Shown in pieces: positions 6,912 through 14,178 of a stretch of 51,671 nt of DNA. Both the position numbers and the translations under genes were made by a program. The stretch spans positions 1 to 51,671 of the forward strand of contig JAIXXG010000121.1 in assembly GCA_027490915.1 (NCBI GenBank), in the 5' to 3' direction. The stretch comes from Microbacteriaceae bacterium. Its GTDB lineage: Bacteria; Actinomycetota; Actinomycetes; Actinomycetales; Microbacteriaceae. The notes beneath the pieces are model-generated. The model saw only the letters and a list, made by a program, of their open reading frames with translations, did not search any database and was not told the origin of the DNA. Position 1 is the stretch's first letter, and each line of letters opens with the position of its first letter.

Positions 6912-6917
6912 TAACCT
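6912..6917 (+). promoter_or_regulatory. Candidate leaderless -10 box of the methyltransferase (TAACCT)
   Basis: TAACCT sits six bases before the GTG at 6924, which has no Shine-Dalgarno. This is the leaderless layout seen repeatedly in this window. Confidence 0.4.
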
Positions 6918-6923
6918 GTACCT

Positions 6924-8831
6924 GTGGCCCCCTCTACTTCTGTCCGTCAAGCGCTCCCTGCGCGGGGCCAGACGAGACCACTCTTGAAGTGGGCTGGCGG
7001 AAAGACTCAGCTCCTGCCTGAACTGACGCAGAAGCTGCCGAAGAAGTACAACAAGTACATCGAGCCGTTCATCGGTGGCGGTGCCCTCTTCTTCTCGCTC
7101 TCGCCGGAGCAGGGCGTCATCGCAGATTCGAACCCGGAGCTGGTTAACCTCTACCGTGCAGTCGCGGTCGATGCTGATGCAGTCATCGAGGCGCTCGGTA
7201 CTCACGTCAACACCAGCGAGCACTTCTATGAGGTGCGCGCCCTCGACTGGAAGGCGATACCGGTTGCGGAAGCCGCGGCTCGCACAATCTTTCTGAATCG
7301 CACCTGCTTCAACGGTCTCTACCGGGTGAACCGTAGCGGAGGATTCAACGCCCCCTTCGGGCACTACAAGAACCCGAAGATTCTTGATGTTCCAGCTATT
7401 CGCGCTGCCGCGGCTGTGCTCAAGCGCTCGACCATCGTGCTGGGTGACTACAAGTCCGTGCTGCTCGAGCACGCGGGCGAGGGTGATGTGGTGTTCCTCG
7501 ATCCGCCTTACCTACCCATCAGTGAGTACAGCGACTTCAAGCGGTACACGAAGGAGCAGTTCTACGAAGAAGATCACCGTGAGCTGGCGGTCGAGGTCGA
7601 GCGACTCCACGAACTAGGCGCGCACGTAATCGTGACTAACAGCAACCACCCCCTCGTTCACGAGTTGTTCCAGGGCTACGAGATAGAGATTGTGCAGACG
7701 AAGCGATACATCAGCAGTGACGCCAGCAAGCGAACTGGTGAGGATGTCATCGTCAACGTTCCCTCGCGGCCGCGCTTCAGCATCAAGCTCGCGCCGGAGC
7801 CGATCAACGATCAGACGAGCAGGTACCCGGCGACCCGGTACATGGGGAGCAAGAACAAGCTCCTCACGCAGATCTGGGCAGTAGCTTCCCAGTTCGAGTT
7901 CGACACCGCCATCGACCTTTTTGGCGGTTCCGGCGTCGTTAGCTACATGATGAAGGCACAGGGCAAGCGGGTCATCAGCAATGACTACATGGCGATGGCC
8001 GCGACTTATGCGAAAGCAATGGTCGAGAACAGCAAGGTTCTGCTTTCCCCGCTCGAGGCTCGCAAGCTCGTGGACACCGAGTGGGGCGGCGACGACTTCG
8101 TTCAGGACACATTCGCAGGCTTGTATTTCACCGACGCCGACAACGCCTTCATTGACAACCTCCGCGCCGGCATCGTGCAGATCAAGAACCCCTACAAGCG
8201 CGCTATTGCCATGAGCGCGCTCATGCGCTCCTGCATGAAGAAGCGACCGCGCGGCATCTTCACCTACGTGGGCGACCGGTACGACGACGGGCGCAAGGAT
8301 CTCGCCATCGGTTTTCGCGAGCACTTTCTCGACGCAGTGCAGCTCGTGAACGGAGCTGTCTTCGATAACGGGCATCAAAGCCGCGCCCGTCATGGGGATG
8401 CCATGACGGTCAGCGCAACCGAGAACTCGCTCGTCTACATCGATCCTCCCTACTACTCGCCGCTGAGCGACAATGAGTATGTGCGCCGATACCACTTCGT
8501 TGAAGGACTCGCCCGTGACTGGAAGGGCGTAGAGATTCAGGAGCACACCCTGACGAAGAAATTCAAGAGCTACCCGACTCCGTTCTCTTCGCGAGTGGGT
8601 GCGGCCGATGCGTTCGACAAGCTCTTCCGTCGTCACCGAAACAGCATCCTCGTCGTCAGTTACTCCTCAAACAGCCAGCCGGGTCTCGATGAGATGGTCA
8701 GCATCATGAACAGGTACAAGAAGCACGTCGAGGTCGTCCCTGTCGATTACCGCTACTCATTCGGTACCCACCGTCACAAGGTCGGGGACAACAAGAACGT
8801 GGTTCAGGAGTACCTGTTCGTCGGATTCTGA
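6924..8831 (+). CDS. Type IIS modification enzyme: fusion of two D12-class adenine methyltransferases
   Basis: This 635-residue protein contains two complete DpnII/Dam-class N6-adenine methyltransferases. Domain 1 (about 20-285) has KWAGGK for AdoMet binding, FIGGGALFF, and the catalytic DPPY at 193-196. Domain 2 (about 300-635) has YMGSKNKLL from 306, DLFGGSG, and a second DPPY at 507-510. Two fused D12 methylases are known from M.FokI, where each half methylates one strand of an asymmetric site; the length here is close to that enzyme. The next gene, an AlwI-like endonuclease, fits the same Type IIS scheme. It protects host DNA from the partner nuclease. The target sequence cannot be read from the protein. 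Confidence 0.88.
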   Translation: MAPSTSVRQALPARGQTRPLLKWAGGKTQLLPELTQKLPKKYNKYIEPFIGGGALFFSLSPEQGVIADSNPELVNLYRAVAVDADAVIEALGTHVNTSEHFYEVRALDWKAIPVAEAAARTIFLNRTCFNGLYRVNRSGGFNAPFGHYKNPKILDVPAIRAAAAVLKRSTIVLGDYKSVLLEHAGEGDVVFLDPPYLPISEYSDFKRYTKEQFYEEDHRELAVEVERLHELGAHVIVTNSNHPLVHELFQGYEIEIVQTKRYISSDASKRTGEDVIVNVPSRPRFSIKLAPEPINDQTSRYPATRYMGSKNKLLTQIWAVASQFEFDTAIDLFGGSGVVSYMMKAQGKRVISNDYMAMAATYAKAMVENSKVLLSPLEARKLVDTEWGGDDFVQDTFAGLYFTDADNAFIDNLRAGIVQIKNPYKRAIAMSALMRSCMKKRPRGIFTYVGDRYDDGRKDLAIGFREHFLDAVQLVNGAVFDNGHQSRARHGDAMTVSATENSLVYIDPPYYSPLSDNEYVRRYHFVEGLARDWKGVEIQEHTLTKKFKSYPTPFSSRVGAADAFDKLFRRHRNSILVVSYSSNSQPGLDEMVSIMNRYKKHVEVVPVDYRYSFGTHRHKVGDNKNVVQEYLFVGF

Positions 8832-8855
8832 CGACTTCTCTGGTTGAGTAGTGCC

Positions 8856-10562
8856 ATGACAAGCCCGTGGATGCTCGGAAACACGACCGTCCGCTCGGCT
8901 TTGCGCCTGAAGGACGGTCTGGCCGCGCTTGTCGCTTCTGGTCTGGTCGGGAATCTCGACCGCGAGAACGAGACTGCGTTTGCATGGGCACTCGATGAGC
9001 ACGGTGTCGTCTCCCTCTCGGATGAGACTGAAGATGTCTCCTCGCTAGGACGAAAGTGGCGGTCAGCGCTCGGCAAGCTTGGCTTCATCGTGCCGAAGGT
9101 TCCTGCTCGGCTCAGAGGAGATCTCGATGCCATCGGGCAGCAATACACCGTCACCGAGAACGGGTATCGGCTCCTCGCGGCGGAGTCCATTCCTGCCATT
9201 CAGGAGGTGTTCCTGCGAGCTATCGCAGCCGTGCAGGTTCCGTCACCGCTCGACAGTCGTTTCGAGCCGCCCCCCTTCACCCCTCTCCGTCACGTACTGC
9301 GAGTGATGTTGGCGCTGCAAAGTGAGACGGGCAGTAGCCACATCACACCCGTGGAGATGGCTTCCGTTGTTCAGCTCGTCACGCCCACTATCCCGACGAC
9401 TGAAATTGTGGAGCGAATCCTCGACCTCCGGAGTCGTCGAGAGATCTCTGAGAACAAGAAGGCGTTCGACCGAAGGGAGCGGGAGGCTGCTGCGGTAGTA
9501 GCTCGCGTAGTTCCCGGAACGCTGCACGACTATGCCGACTTAAACTTTCGCTACATGAAGGCGACGGGACTGGTTCAGGGCAAGGGTCGCGGAATAGCTC
9601 TGGTGCCCGAGCAACAGTCGATGGCGGAGCTGCTCGTCAGTGAAGTGGAGCCTGAGCTTTCTGAACTTGCCTACCTCGAGCGGCTTTGTCGAGGCGCGGT
9701 GCTACCTACCGACACTCAGTACGGTGCGCTCGCGGTCCTAACTCAGCTCTCCGAGTCTGCGAAAGCTCGTGGCATCGACTTGGACATCGACTACTACAAG
9801 CTGACCGACCCAGCCGACATCGCCGTGGCTCGCCACGAGATTGAAGACTTGATCTCGAAGTCGAAAGAGCTGGAGTTCGCGGCTGAGCAGGCGAGCCGGA
9901 TCTCAGAGATTCTGGCTGTGATGGATCTCATCATCACGAGACGCGCGAGTATCACCGTGGGCGAAGAGGAAATCTCCGTTCCGAAGGACGAGCGACCGGC
10001 GTACTTCGAGTGGGTGGTCTGGCGAGCGTTTCTTGCCATCAATCACCTTGCAATTCCTCCCCACGAGGTCCGGAGGTTCAAGATCGATCAAGACTTCCTG
10101 CCGGTCGGGAATGCGCCCGGTGGTGGGGCCGACCTGATCGTGGAGTTCGAGGACTTCGTGCTCGTGGTCGAAGTCACGCTAACCGAGAACTCACGCCAGG
10201 AGGCTGCCGAGGGAGAGCCGGTACGTCGTCACGTCGCGGACATCGTGGAGAAGCACGCCGACACCGGTAAGGCGGTCTACGGACTGTTCATGGCGAATCG
10301 CATTGACACGAATGCCGCAGAGACGTTTCGCATCGGAAGCTGGTACCGAGCGGACGATAGCCGTTTGAGTCTCGACATAGCGCCATTTACCTTGGCGCAG
10401 TTCCGTGTGCTGGTCGCGTCGATGTTCGATGGCGGAGCCGTGCACCCGAAGGCAGTCCGTCAGGTCATCGATGTCGCCATCGAACTTCGGGACCAGAGCA
10501 ACGGCGCGCCGGCATGGAAATCGAAACTGCAAGAGCTTCTCCCAGTGAAGGTCGAAAGCTAG
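8856..10562 (+). CDS. AlwI-like Type IIS restriction endonuclease
   Basis: The 568-residue protein follows the methyltransferase after 24 bases. The start (W-x-L-G-N-T-T-V-R then R-L-K-D-G-L) and the nuclease core match my recollection of the AlwI family (Pfam RE_AlwI; AlwI, MlyI, PleI and N.BstNBI group). The core reads GGGADLIVEFEDF then VLVVEVTL: Asp426 and Glu439-Val-Thr441 form a PD-(D/E)xK site in which Thr takes the usual Lys position. NSRQEAAEGEPVRRHVADI follows. The N-terminal half should carry DNA recognition. These enzymes cut a few bases outside an asymmetric site. The ATG at 8856 is chosen over an upstream TTG. All motifs are present, so the system looks active. Confidence 0.82.
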   Translation: MTSPWMLGNTTVRSALRLKDGLAALVASGLVGNLDRENETAFAWALDEHGVVSLSDETEDVSSLGRKWRSALGKLGFIVPKVPARLRGDLDAIGQQYTVTENGYRLLAAESIPAIQEVFLRAIAAVQVPSPLDSRFEPPPFTPLRHVLRVMLALQSETGSSHITPVEMASVVQLVTPTIPTTEIVERILDLRSRREISENKKAFDRREREAAAVVARVVPGTLHDYADLNFRYMKATGLVQGKGRGIALVPEQQSMAELLVSEVEPELSELAYLERLCRGAVLPTDTQYGALAVLTQLSESAKARGIDLDIDYYKLTDPADIAVARHEIEDLISKSKELEFAAEQASRISEILAVMDLIITRRASITVGEEEISVPKDERPAYFEWVVWRAFLAINHLAIPPHEVRRFKIDQDFLPVGNAPGGGADLIVEFEDFVLVVEVTLTENSRQEAAEGEPVRRHVADIVEKHADTGKAVYGLFMANRIDTNAAETFRIGSWYRADDSRLSLDIAPFTLAQFRVLVASMFDGGAVHPKAVRQVIDVAIELRDQSNGAPAWKSKLQELLPVKVES

Positions 10563-11068
10563 GGACAGTTCTTCTGGTGTGTGCCGGTGCTGCGCTTAGA
10601 AGGAGCACACGTTTGGGCCGTCCCCACAACACGAGCACCTTGAGACTGACTAGACGCGTGCAGATCCCGCGGTCCGGCAATCAACTGTGACGTTCCACCA
10701 CCGATCGCGGCGAATGGCTCAATGGATCAATCGGCATGGTGTGAGCGCTACTCCCGGAGGTAGTCCAACTATCCACACTCGGAGCGAAGGAGCGACGAGC
10801 TCTTTGGGTTGAGTGTGTCGCCCTGCTCGAGATGTTCGACGGCTCAGACACCCGGTGAAGGTGGGCGGTCATGGCATTGCAGCTGTCGCGCACTCCTGAC
10901 GACTTGACACGAGAGACACCCGCCCGCGGGCCTGGCCCCCTGCGTCGCCCGCAATAGGCCCCCCCATCCGCTGAGGGTTTCGACTACCCGCCTGAGCGGG
11001 CCTAAAGGCCCTGGCGCACGCAAGGGCCCCGGTTGGGTAGTCCGGGGCCCCATGTTCGTGACGACCTG
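10563..11068. other. Non-coding stretch near the right end of the element
   Basis: No credible gene is visible in these 500 bases; the frames lack starts and sensible composition. The last 80 bases hold a series of strong hairpins (listed separately). Such a region could contain a single-strand origin or the transcription barrier of the element. Confidence 0.45.
10987..11050. terminator. Run of three GC hairpins
   Basis: CCCGC-CTGA-GCGGG (about 10,987-11,000) overlaps GGGCC-TAAA-GGCCC (10,998-11,011). These are followed by a 9-bp stem GGGCCCCGG / CCGGGGCCC (11,024-11,032 with 11,042-11,050). The array lies 18 bases beyond the stop of the minus-strand gene at 11,069, so it can terminate that gene and plus-strand readthrough. 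In a rolling-circle element it could also be a single-strand origin. Confidence 0.5.
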
Positions 11069-11215
11069 CTACAGGCGCGCGCACTCGGCACACAGCGGCT
11101 TGCCGCCCGTGCCCGAGCGCCGGTTCTCGCGCTCGATGTTGTTACCGGTGTTGCAGGACGTGTTGTTGTGGTGGACGTTCGACAGGATCGAATGCCACGG
11201 ACTTGTCTTGCCCAT
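11069..11215 (-). CDS. Small Cys/His protein of mobile-element type
   Basis: This 48-residue protein starts MGKTSPWHSI. The notable elements are NVHHNN, then S-C-N-T-G-N-N-I-E, then the end RRSGTGGKPLCAEC, with Cys21, Cys42 and Cys45 and two adjacent His. That suggests a metal-binding knuckle. The motif order (HHNN, C..GNNIE, GTGGKPLC..C) is one I associate with small actinobacterial proteins of unknown function. The start is fixed by GAGG eight bases upstream. The leader contains an inverted repeat that pairs with this ribosome site (see the regulatory entry). It is the last gene before the attachment site. Confidence 0.6.
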   Translation of the reverse strand: MGKTSPWHSILSNVHHNNTSCNTGNNIERENRRSGTGGKPLCAECARL

Positions 11216-11221
11216 TGCTCG

Positions 11222-11275
11222 TACCTCTTTCTTTCGGGTTCGTGAGAGGTAACTCACGGTCGGCGGGTACCGACC
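11222..11275 (-). promoter_or_regulatory. Structured leader with Shine-Dalgarno-sequestering repeat
   Basis: Read on the minus strand, the leader has a GGTCGG...CCGACC hairpin (11,275-11,258), then GTGAG...CTCAC (11,257-11,242). The Shine-Dalgarno AGAGGTA (11,228-11,222) is perfectly complementary to TACCTCT (11,251-11,245) inside the second hairpin. Two exclusive folds are therefore possible, one hiding the ribosome site. Confidence 0.4.
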
Positions 11276-11487
11276 CCAGCAAAGTAGTCCTCAGGTCCGA
11301 CATTCCCGGAAGCGACGCGCGAGGGAAACTGAGCGTTCACCCTGGCGCATGAGCGGGACTCCGGTAGGGCGTTACCTCCCGCGCCGCGCGTCCCGCCCGC
11401 GTCCCCCCAGGATGAGACGGGGGTCAACCAGAGCAACAAATGCAACGCCAGACCGCCAAGAAACGGCACTCCCCCGTGTCTTGGCTA

Positions 11488-11533
11488 CCTTCACACGGAA
11501 GAGGTCATCAGTTCGAGTCTGGTATCGCCCACC
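11488..11533 (+). repeat. Attachment-site remnant: 3' half of tRNA-Val(CAC)
   Basis: The sequence holds the anticodon loop TTCACAC (anticodon CAC), the stem side GGAAG, the T arm ATCAG-TTCGAGT-CTGGT with all five pairs, and the acceptor strand ATCGCCC plus discriminator A and CC. The left side of the anticodon stem is wrong (CTACC instead of CTTCC) and no D arm or 5' acceptor precedes it, so this is not a complete tRNA. It is the duplicated end left by integration into a tRNA-Val gene and marks the right boundary of the element. Confidence 0.82.
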
Positions 11534-12566
11534 GGAACGGCCTTCTCGACACCAGCAGCGTGACCGCGCTGATGATCGCCGCGAGCGGCGCCGCGAGCGC
11601 ACTGATCGCGAGCACAGCCCCGATGTGCGCGATCACGCCCGCGATCGACCCGGTCGCCGCCAGCCCGAAACCGTCGGCGAGCAGCGCTGTCACGACGCCG
11701 CCGATGGTCACCGCCACGATCATCGCGACGGCCGTTCGCCCGGATGCGGAGGCCCCCGCCCGCCGCCGCAGCACGATCGCGGCGCCCGCCGAGACGCCCA
11801 GCGCCACCGCGGCCGCGACCGCCATCGGCGACAGGTACGGGGCACCCGCACCCACGGCACCCCAGCCGAGAAGGGCGCCGAGCACGGCACCCCCCGCGGG
11901 ACGCTCCCGACCGGCGAGCACCGCGATGATCAACCAGACAGCGGCCCCGAGCAGGGCGCACGACCCGGCATTCAGGGCGATGCGGCCGCTCGCGTCGGTG
12001 ACGAGGCGCTCGGCCCCGAGCATCCACCCGGTCGCCGCGACCGCCACGAGCACCACGGCCAGCGCCGTTCGGGCGGGGGCGGGGCTCCCCGGGTTTGCCC
12101 CGCTCGGCCCCGGAGGCCGCCCCGCGAGAGCCTGCATCACCCCCACCGTGACCGCCACGGCGACATGGGTCGCGAGCACGCCGGCGAAGTCGACGGCGCC
12201 GAGCGCCTGCTGCAGCACGCCGGGGACGATGCCGACCAGCACGAGCAGCAGCGGAGCGAGCAGCACCGCCCCGGTGAGGGCGGCGAGCACGCCGGCGCCG
12301 ATGCCCCCGATCCGCGCGGCGGCCGCGCGCCCGAGCACGAACGCGACGCCGCCGAGCAGAGCGGCGTCGAGCAGCCGCGCGGCAGGATCGGGCGAGAGGC
12401 CGAGCACGACCGCCCAGGCAGGCACGGCCAGCGCGGCGGCGGCGCTGCCGGTGACAATCGGAAGCAGAGCGGAGCGCGGTGGAGGGGCAACGACCGCGAC
12501 ACCGAGGGGCAGACCCAGGACCAGCACGGCGCAGGAGAGTTGCAGCACCGCATCCGAGCTCGACAT
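11508..12566 (-). CDS. Degenerate Amt/ammonium-channel-like membrane protein
   Basis: This 352-residue, almost wholly hydrophobic protein has about ten membrane segments. Several stretches align by eye with the ammonium channel encoded next to it: VDFAGVLATHVAVAV against IDFAGGTAVHINAGA, and ALNAGSCALLGAAVWLIIAVLAG against the homologous helix. The first pore histidine is kept, but the second (in GIHLVGG of the channel) appears as Ser in ATGSIAG. Ammonium conduction is therefore unlikely; a subunit, sensor or scaffold role is possible. The final codons (WAIPDSN and the stop) are read from the antisense strand of the tRNA-Val remnant. GGAGG-like sequence precedes ATG 12,566. Confidence 0.6.
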   Translation of the reverse strand: MSSSDAVLQLSCAVLVLGLPLGVAVVAPPPRSALLPIVTGSAAAALAVPAWAVVLGLSPDPAARLLDAALLGGVAFVLGRAAAARIGGIGAGVLAALTGAVLLAPLLLVLVGIVPGVLQQALGAVDFAGVLATHVAVAVTVGVMQALAGRPPGPSGANPGSPAPARTALAVVLVAVAATGWMLGAERLVTDASGRIALNAGSCALLGAAVWLIIAVLAGRERPAGGAVLGALLGWGAVGAGAPYLSPMAVAAAVALGVSAGAAIVLRRRAGASASGRTAVAMIVAVTIGGVVTALLADGFGLAATGSIAGVIAHIGAVLAISALAAPLAAIISAVTLLVSRRPFRWAIPDSN

Positions 12567-12619
12567 GAGCGCTCCCTCCCCCGGGGCGGCCGCGCAGACC
12601 GCGCTCCCCGCAACGACGA

Positions 12620-12652
12620 CGGGGCGCCACCCTCGAGGTGAGGGTAGCGCCC
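12620..12652 (-). terminator. Hairpin between amt and the amt-like gene
   Basis: GGGGCGC-c-ACCCTC pairs with GAGGGT-a-GCGCCCC around a five-base loop: a 13-pair stem with one mismatch, 31 bases after the amt stop. It should end or attenuate transcription of amt. Confidence 0.7.
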
Positions 12653-12683
12653 CGCGCTGGTCCGCCCGCGGCGGACGCGTGCC

Positions 12684-13985
12684 TTACTTGGTGGCGTCGA
12701 GCACGTAGCCCGCCTCACCGTGGACGATCGGGTCGATGCCCGCGATCTCGTCCTCCACCTTCACGCGGAAGCCGATGGTCTTCTCGATCGCGAAGCCGAT
12801 GATGTAGGCGACGACGAACGAGTAGGCCATGACCGCGAAGGCCGCGATCGCCTGCACCAGCAGCTGCGTGAACGAGCCGCTGTAGATCAGGCCGGTGCCG
12901 TTGGCGAAGAAGCCCAGGTACAGGGTTCCGATGAGGCCACCGACGAGGTGGATGCCCACGACGTCGAGCGAGTCGTCGAAGCCGAGCTTGAACTTCAGGT
13001 CGACCGCCAGGGCGCAGAGCGCTCCAGCGAGCAGGCCGAGCACGATGGCCCAACCCGGGTTCAGGTTCGCGCAGGCAGGAGTGATGGCGACCAGACCCGC
13101 AACAGCACCCGAGGCCGCACCCACGGAGGTCGGCTTGCCGTCCTTGATCGCCTCGACGATGAGCCAGGCCAGCAGCGCAGCGGCCGGAGCGGCGATCGTG
13201 TTGATGAAGGCCAGCGCGGCGACGCCGTCGGCCGCGAGCTCCGAGCCGGCGTTGAAGCCGAACCAGCCGAACCACAGCAGACCGGCGCCGAGCAGCACGA
13301 ACGGCGGGTTGTGCGGCACGTGCGCACCCTTGGCGAAGCCGACGCGCTTGCCGAGCACGAGCGCGAGCGCGAGGGCAGCCGCACCGGCGTTGATGTGCAC
13401 CGCCGTACCACCGGCGAAGTCGATCGCACCCACACCGAAGATGTCCTCGAGCCCGTTGGTGATCCAGCCGCCGTACGAGAAGACGCCTGCCTCGGGGTCA
13501 TAGGAGTCAGTGCCCTCGATGTTGAGGCCGAAGTTAAAGACCCAGCTGGCAACCGGGAAGTAGACGAGCGTCGCCCAGAGGCCGGCGAAGAGCATCCACG
13601 AGCCGAACTTCGCGCGATCGGCGATCGCACCCGAAATGAGGGCAACCGTGATGATCGCAAAGGTGGCCTGGAATGCGACAAATGCAAGCGTCGGGTATGC
13701 CCCGGCCGGCGCGGCGGCGTCTGCCACTGCCGCGTCGAGGAACAGATTGCTGGCGTCGAACAGCCACGGAGACGGAGCGGTGCCGCCAATCGTGGGGAAG
13801 GCGATCGCATAGCCGTAGGCGACCCACAGCACGCCGATGAGGCCGATGGCGCCGAAGCTCAGCATCATCATGCTGATGACGCTCTTGGCCTTCACGAGGC
13901 CGCCGTAGAAGAACGCGAGTCCGGGTGTCATGAGCAGCACGAGCGCTGCCGAGAACAGGAGGAAGGCGGTATTGCCCTGATCCAT
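12684..13985 (-). CDS. amt: Ammonium transporter
   Basis: The 433-residue protein is a complete Amt channel with eleven expected membrane helices. It begins MDQGNTAFLLFSAAL and has the signature DFAGGTAVHINAG with the first pore His. The second pore His is in VVGIHLVGGLIGTL, and WFGWFGFNAGSEL is also present. It imports ammonium across the cytoplasmic membrane. The start at ATG 13,985 is chosen because GAGAGG lies six bases upstream. Amt genes are often followed by glnK and glnD; here the downstream gene is instead a degenerate Amt-like protein, after a hairpin. Nitrogen control is expected, but no operator was identified. Confidence 0.95.
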   Translation of the reverse strand: MDQGNTAFLLFSAALVLLMTPGLAFFYGGLVKAKSVISMMMLSFGAIGLIGVLWVAYGYAIAFPTIGGTAPSPWLFDASNLFLDAAVADAAAPAGAYPTLAFVAFQATFAIITVALISGAIADRAKFGSWMLFAGLWATLVYFPVASWVFNFGLNIEGTDSYDPEAGVFSYGGWITNGLEDIFGVGAIDFAGGTAVHINAGAAALALALVLGKRVGFAKGAHVPHNPPFVLLGAGLLWFGWFGFNAGSELAADGVAALAFINTIAAPAAALLAWLIVEAIKDGKPTSVGAASGAVAGLVAITPACANLNPGWAIVLGLLAGALCALAVDLKFKLGFDDSLDVVGIHLVGGLIGTLYLGFFANGTGLIYSGSFTQLLVQAIAAFAVMAYSFVVAYIIGFAIEKTIGFRVKVEDEIAGIDPIVHGEAGYVLDATK

Positions 13986-14178
13986 GTCAAACCTCTCTAA
14001 CCGTGGCAAAGGGACGGCCCGGCTCGAGGACTCACGTTCGGGACGAGACTCCCCCGGCGAGTCCGGGCACGTGCTCAGTGTCGAGCGGTGAGGTTTCGGC
14101 GAACACGTCAGCGTGTTTCGCTCGCGTTACGCGCGCGGTGCCCACGTAAACATCGCGTTTCGCGGGCCGAGGAATGCC

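Larger units (their letters stand above)
1..11533. mobile_element. Integrative element in tRNA-Val(CAC), left end outside window
   Basis: The segment carries an integrase and excisionase at its left side reading outward, a rolling-circle Rep, a resolvase and a restriction-modification system, and ends in a duplicated 3' half of a tRNA-Val(CAC) gene. Base composition and codon use are clearly less GC-biased than in the genes right of 11,534. With the integrase pointing left and the tRNA fragment at the right, the intact tRNA-Val should lie just left of position 1 on the plus strand. Int, Xis and HUH Rep together resemble actinobacterial integrative plasmids (AICE type), but no FtsK-like transfer protein or relaxase is visible here, so it is probably mobilisable at most. 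The left boundary cannot be seen. Confidence 0.82.

Noticed and set aside
10715-10790. tRNA-like stretch with GGCTCAATGGATC
   Set aside because: No D-stem, anticodon stem or acceptor stem can be closed around it.
11470-11533. Complete tRNA-Val gene
   Set aside because: Only the anticodon loop, T arm and 3' acceptor strand are correct; the 5' side of the anticodon stem is mismatched and there is no D arm or 5' acceptor strand.
1-11533. Conjugative (AICE) transfer functions
   Set aside because: No FtsK/TraB-like translocase or relaxase motif was found in any frame of the visible part.
11349-12641. Long plus-strand open frame of about 430 codons, rich in Arg, Pro and Gly
   Set aside because: It is antisense to the Amt-like membrane protein gene; its composition is typical of shadow frames in high-GC DNA, and the minus-strand gene has coherent membrane helices.
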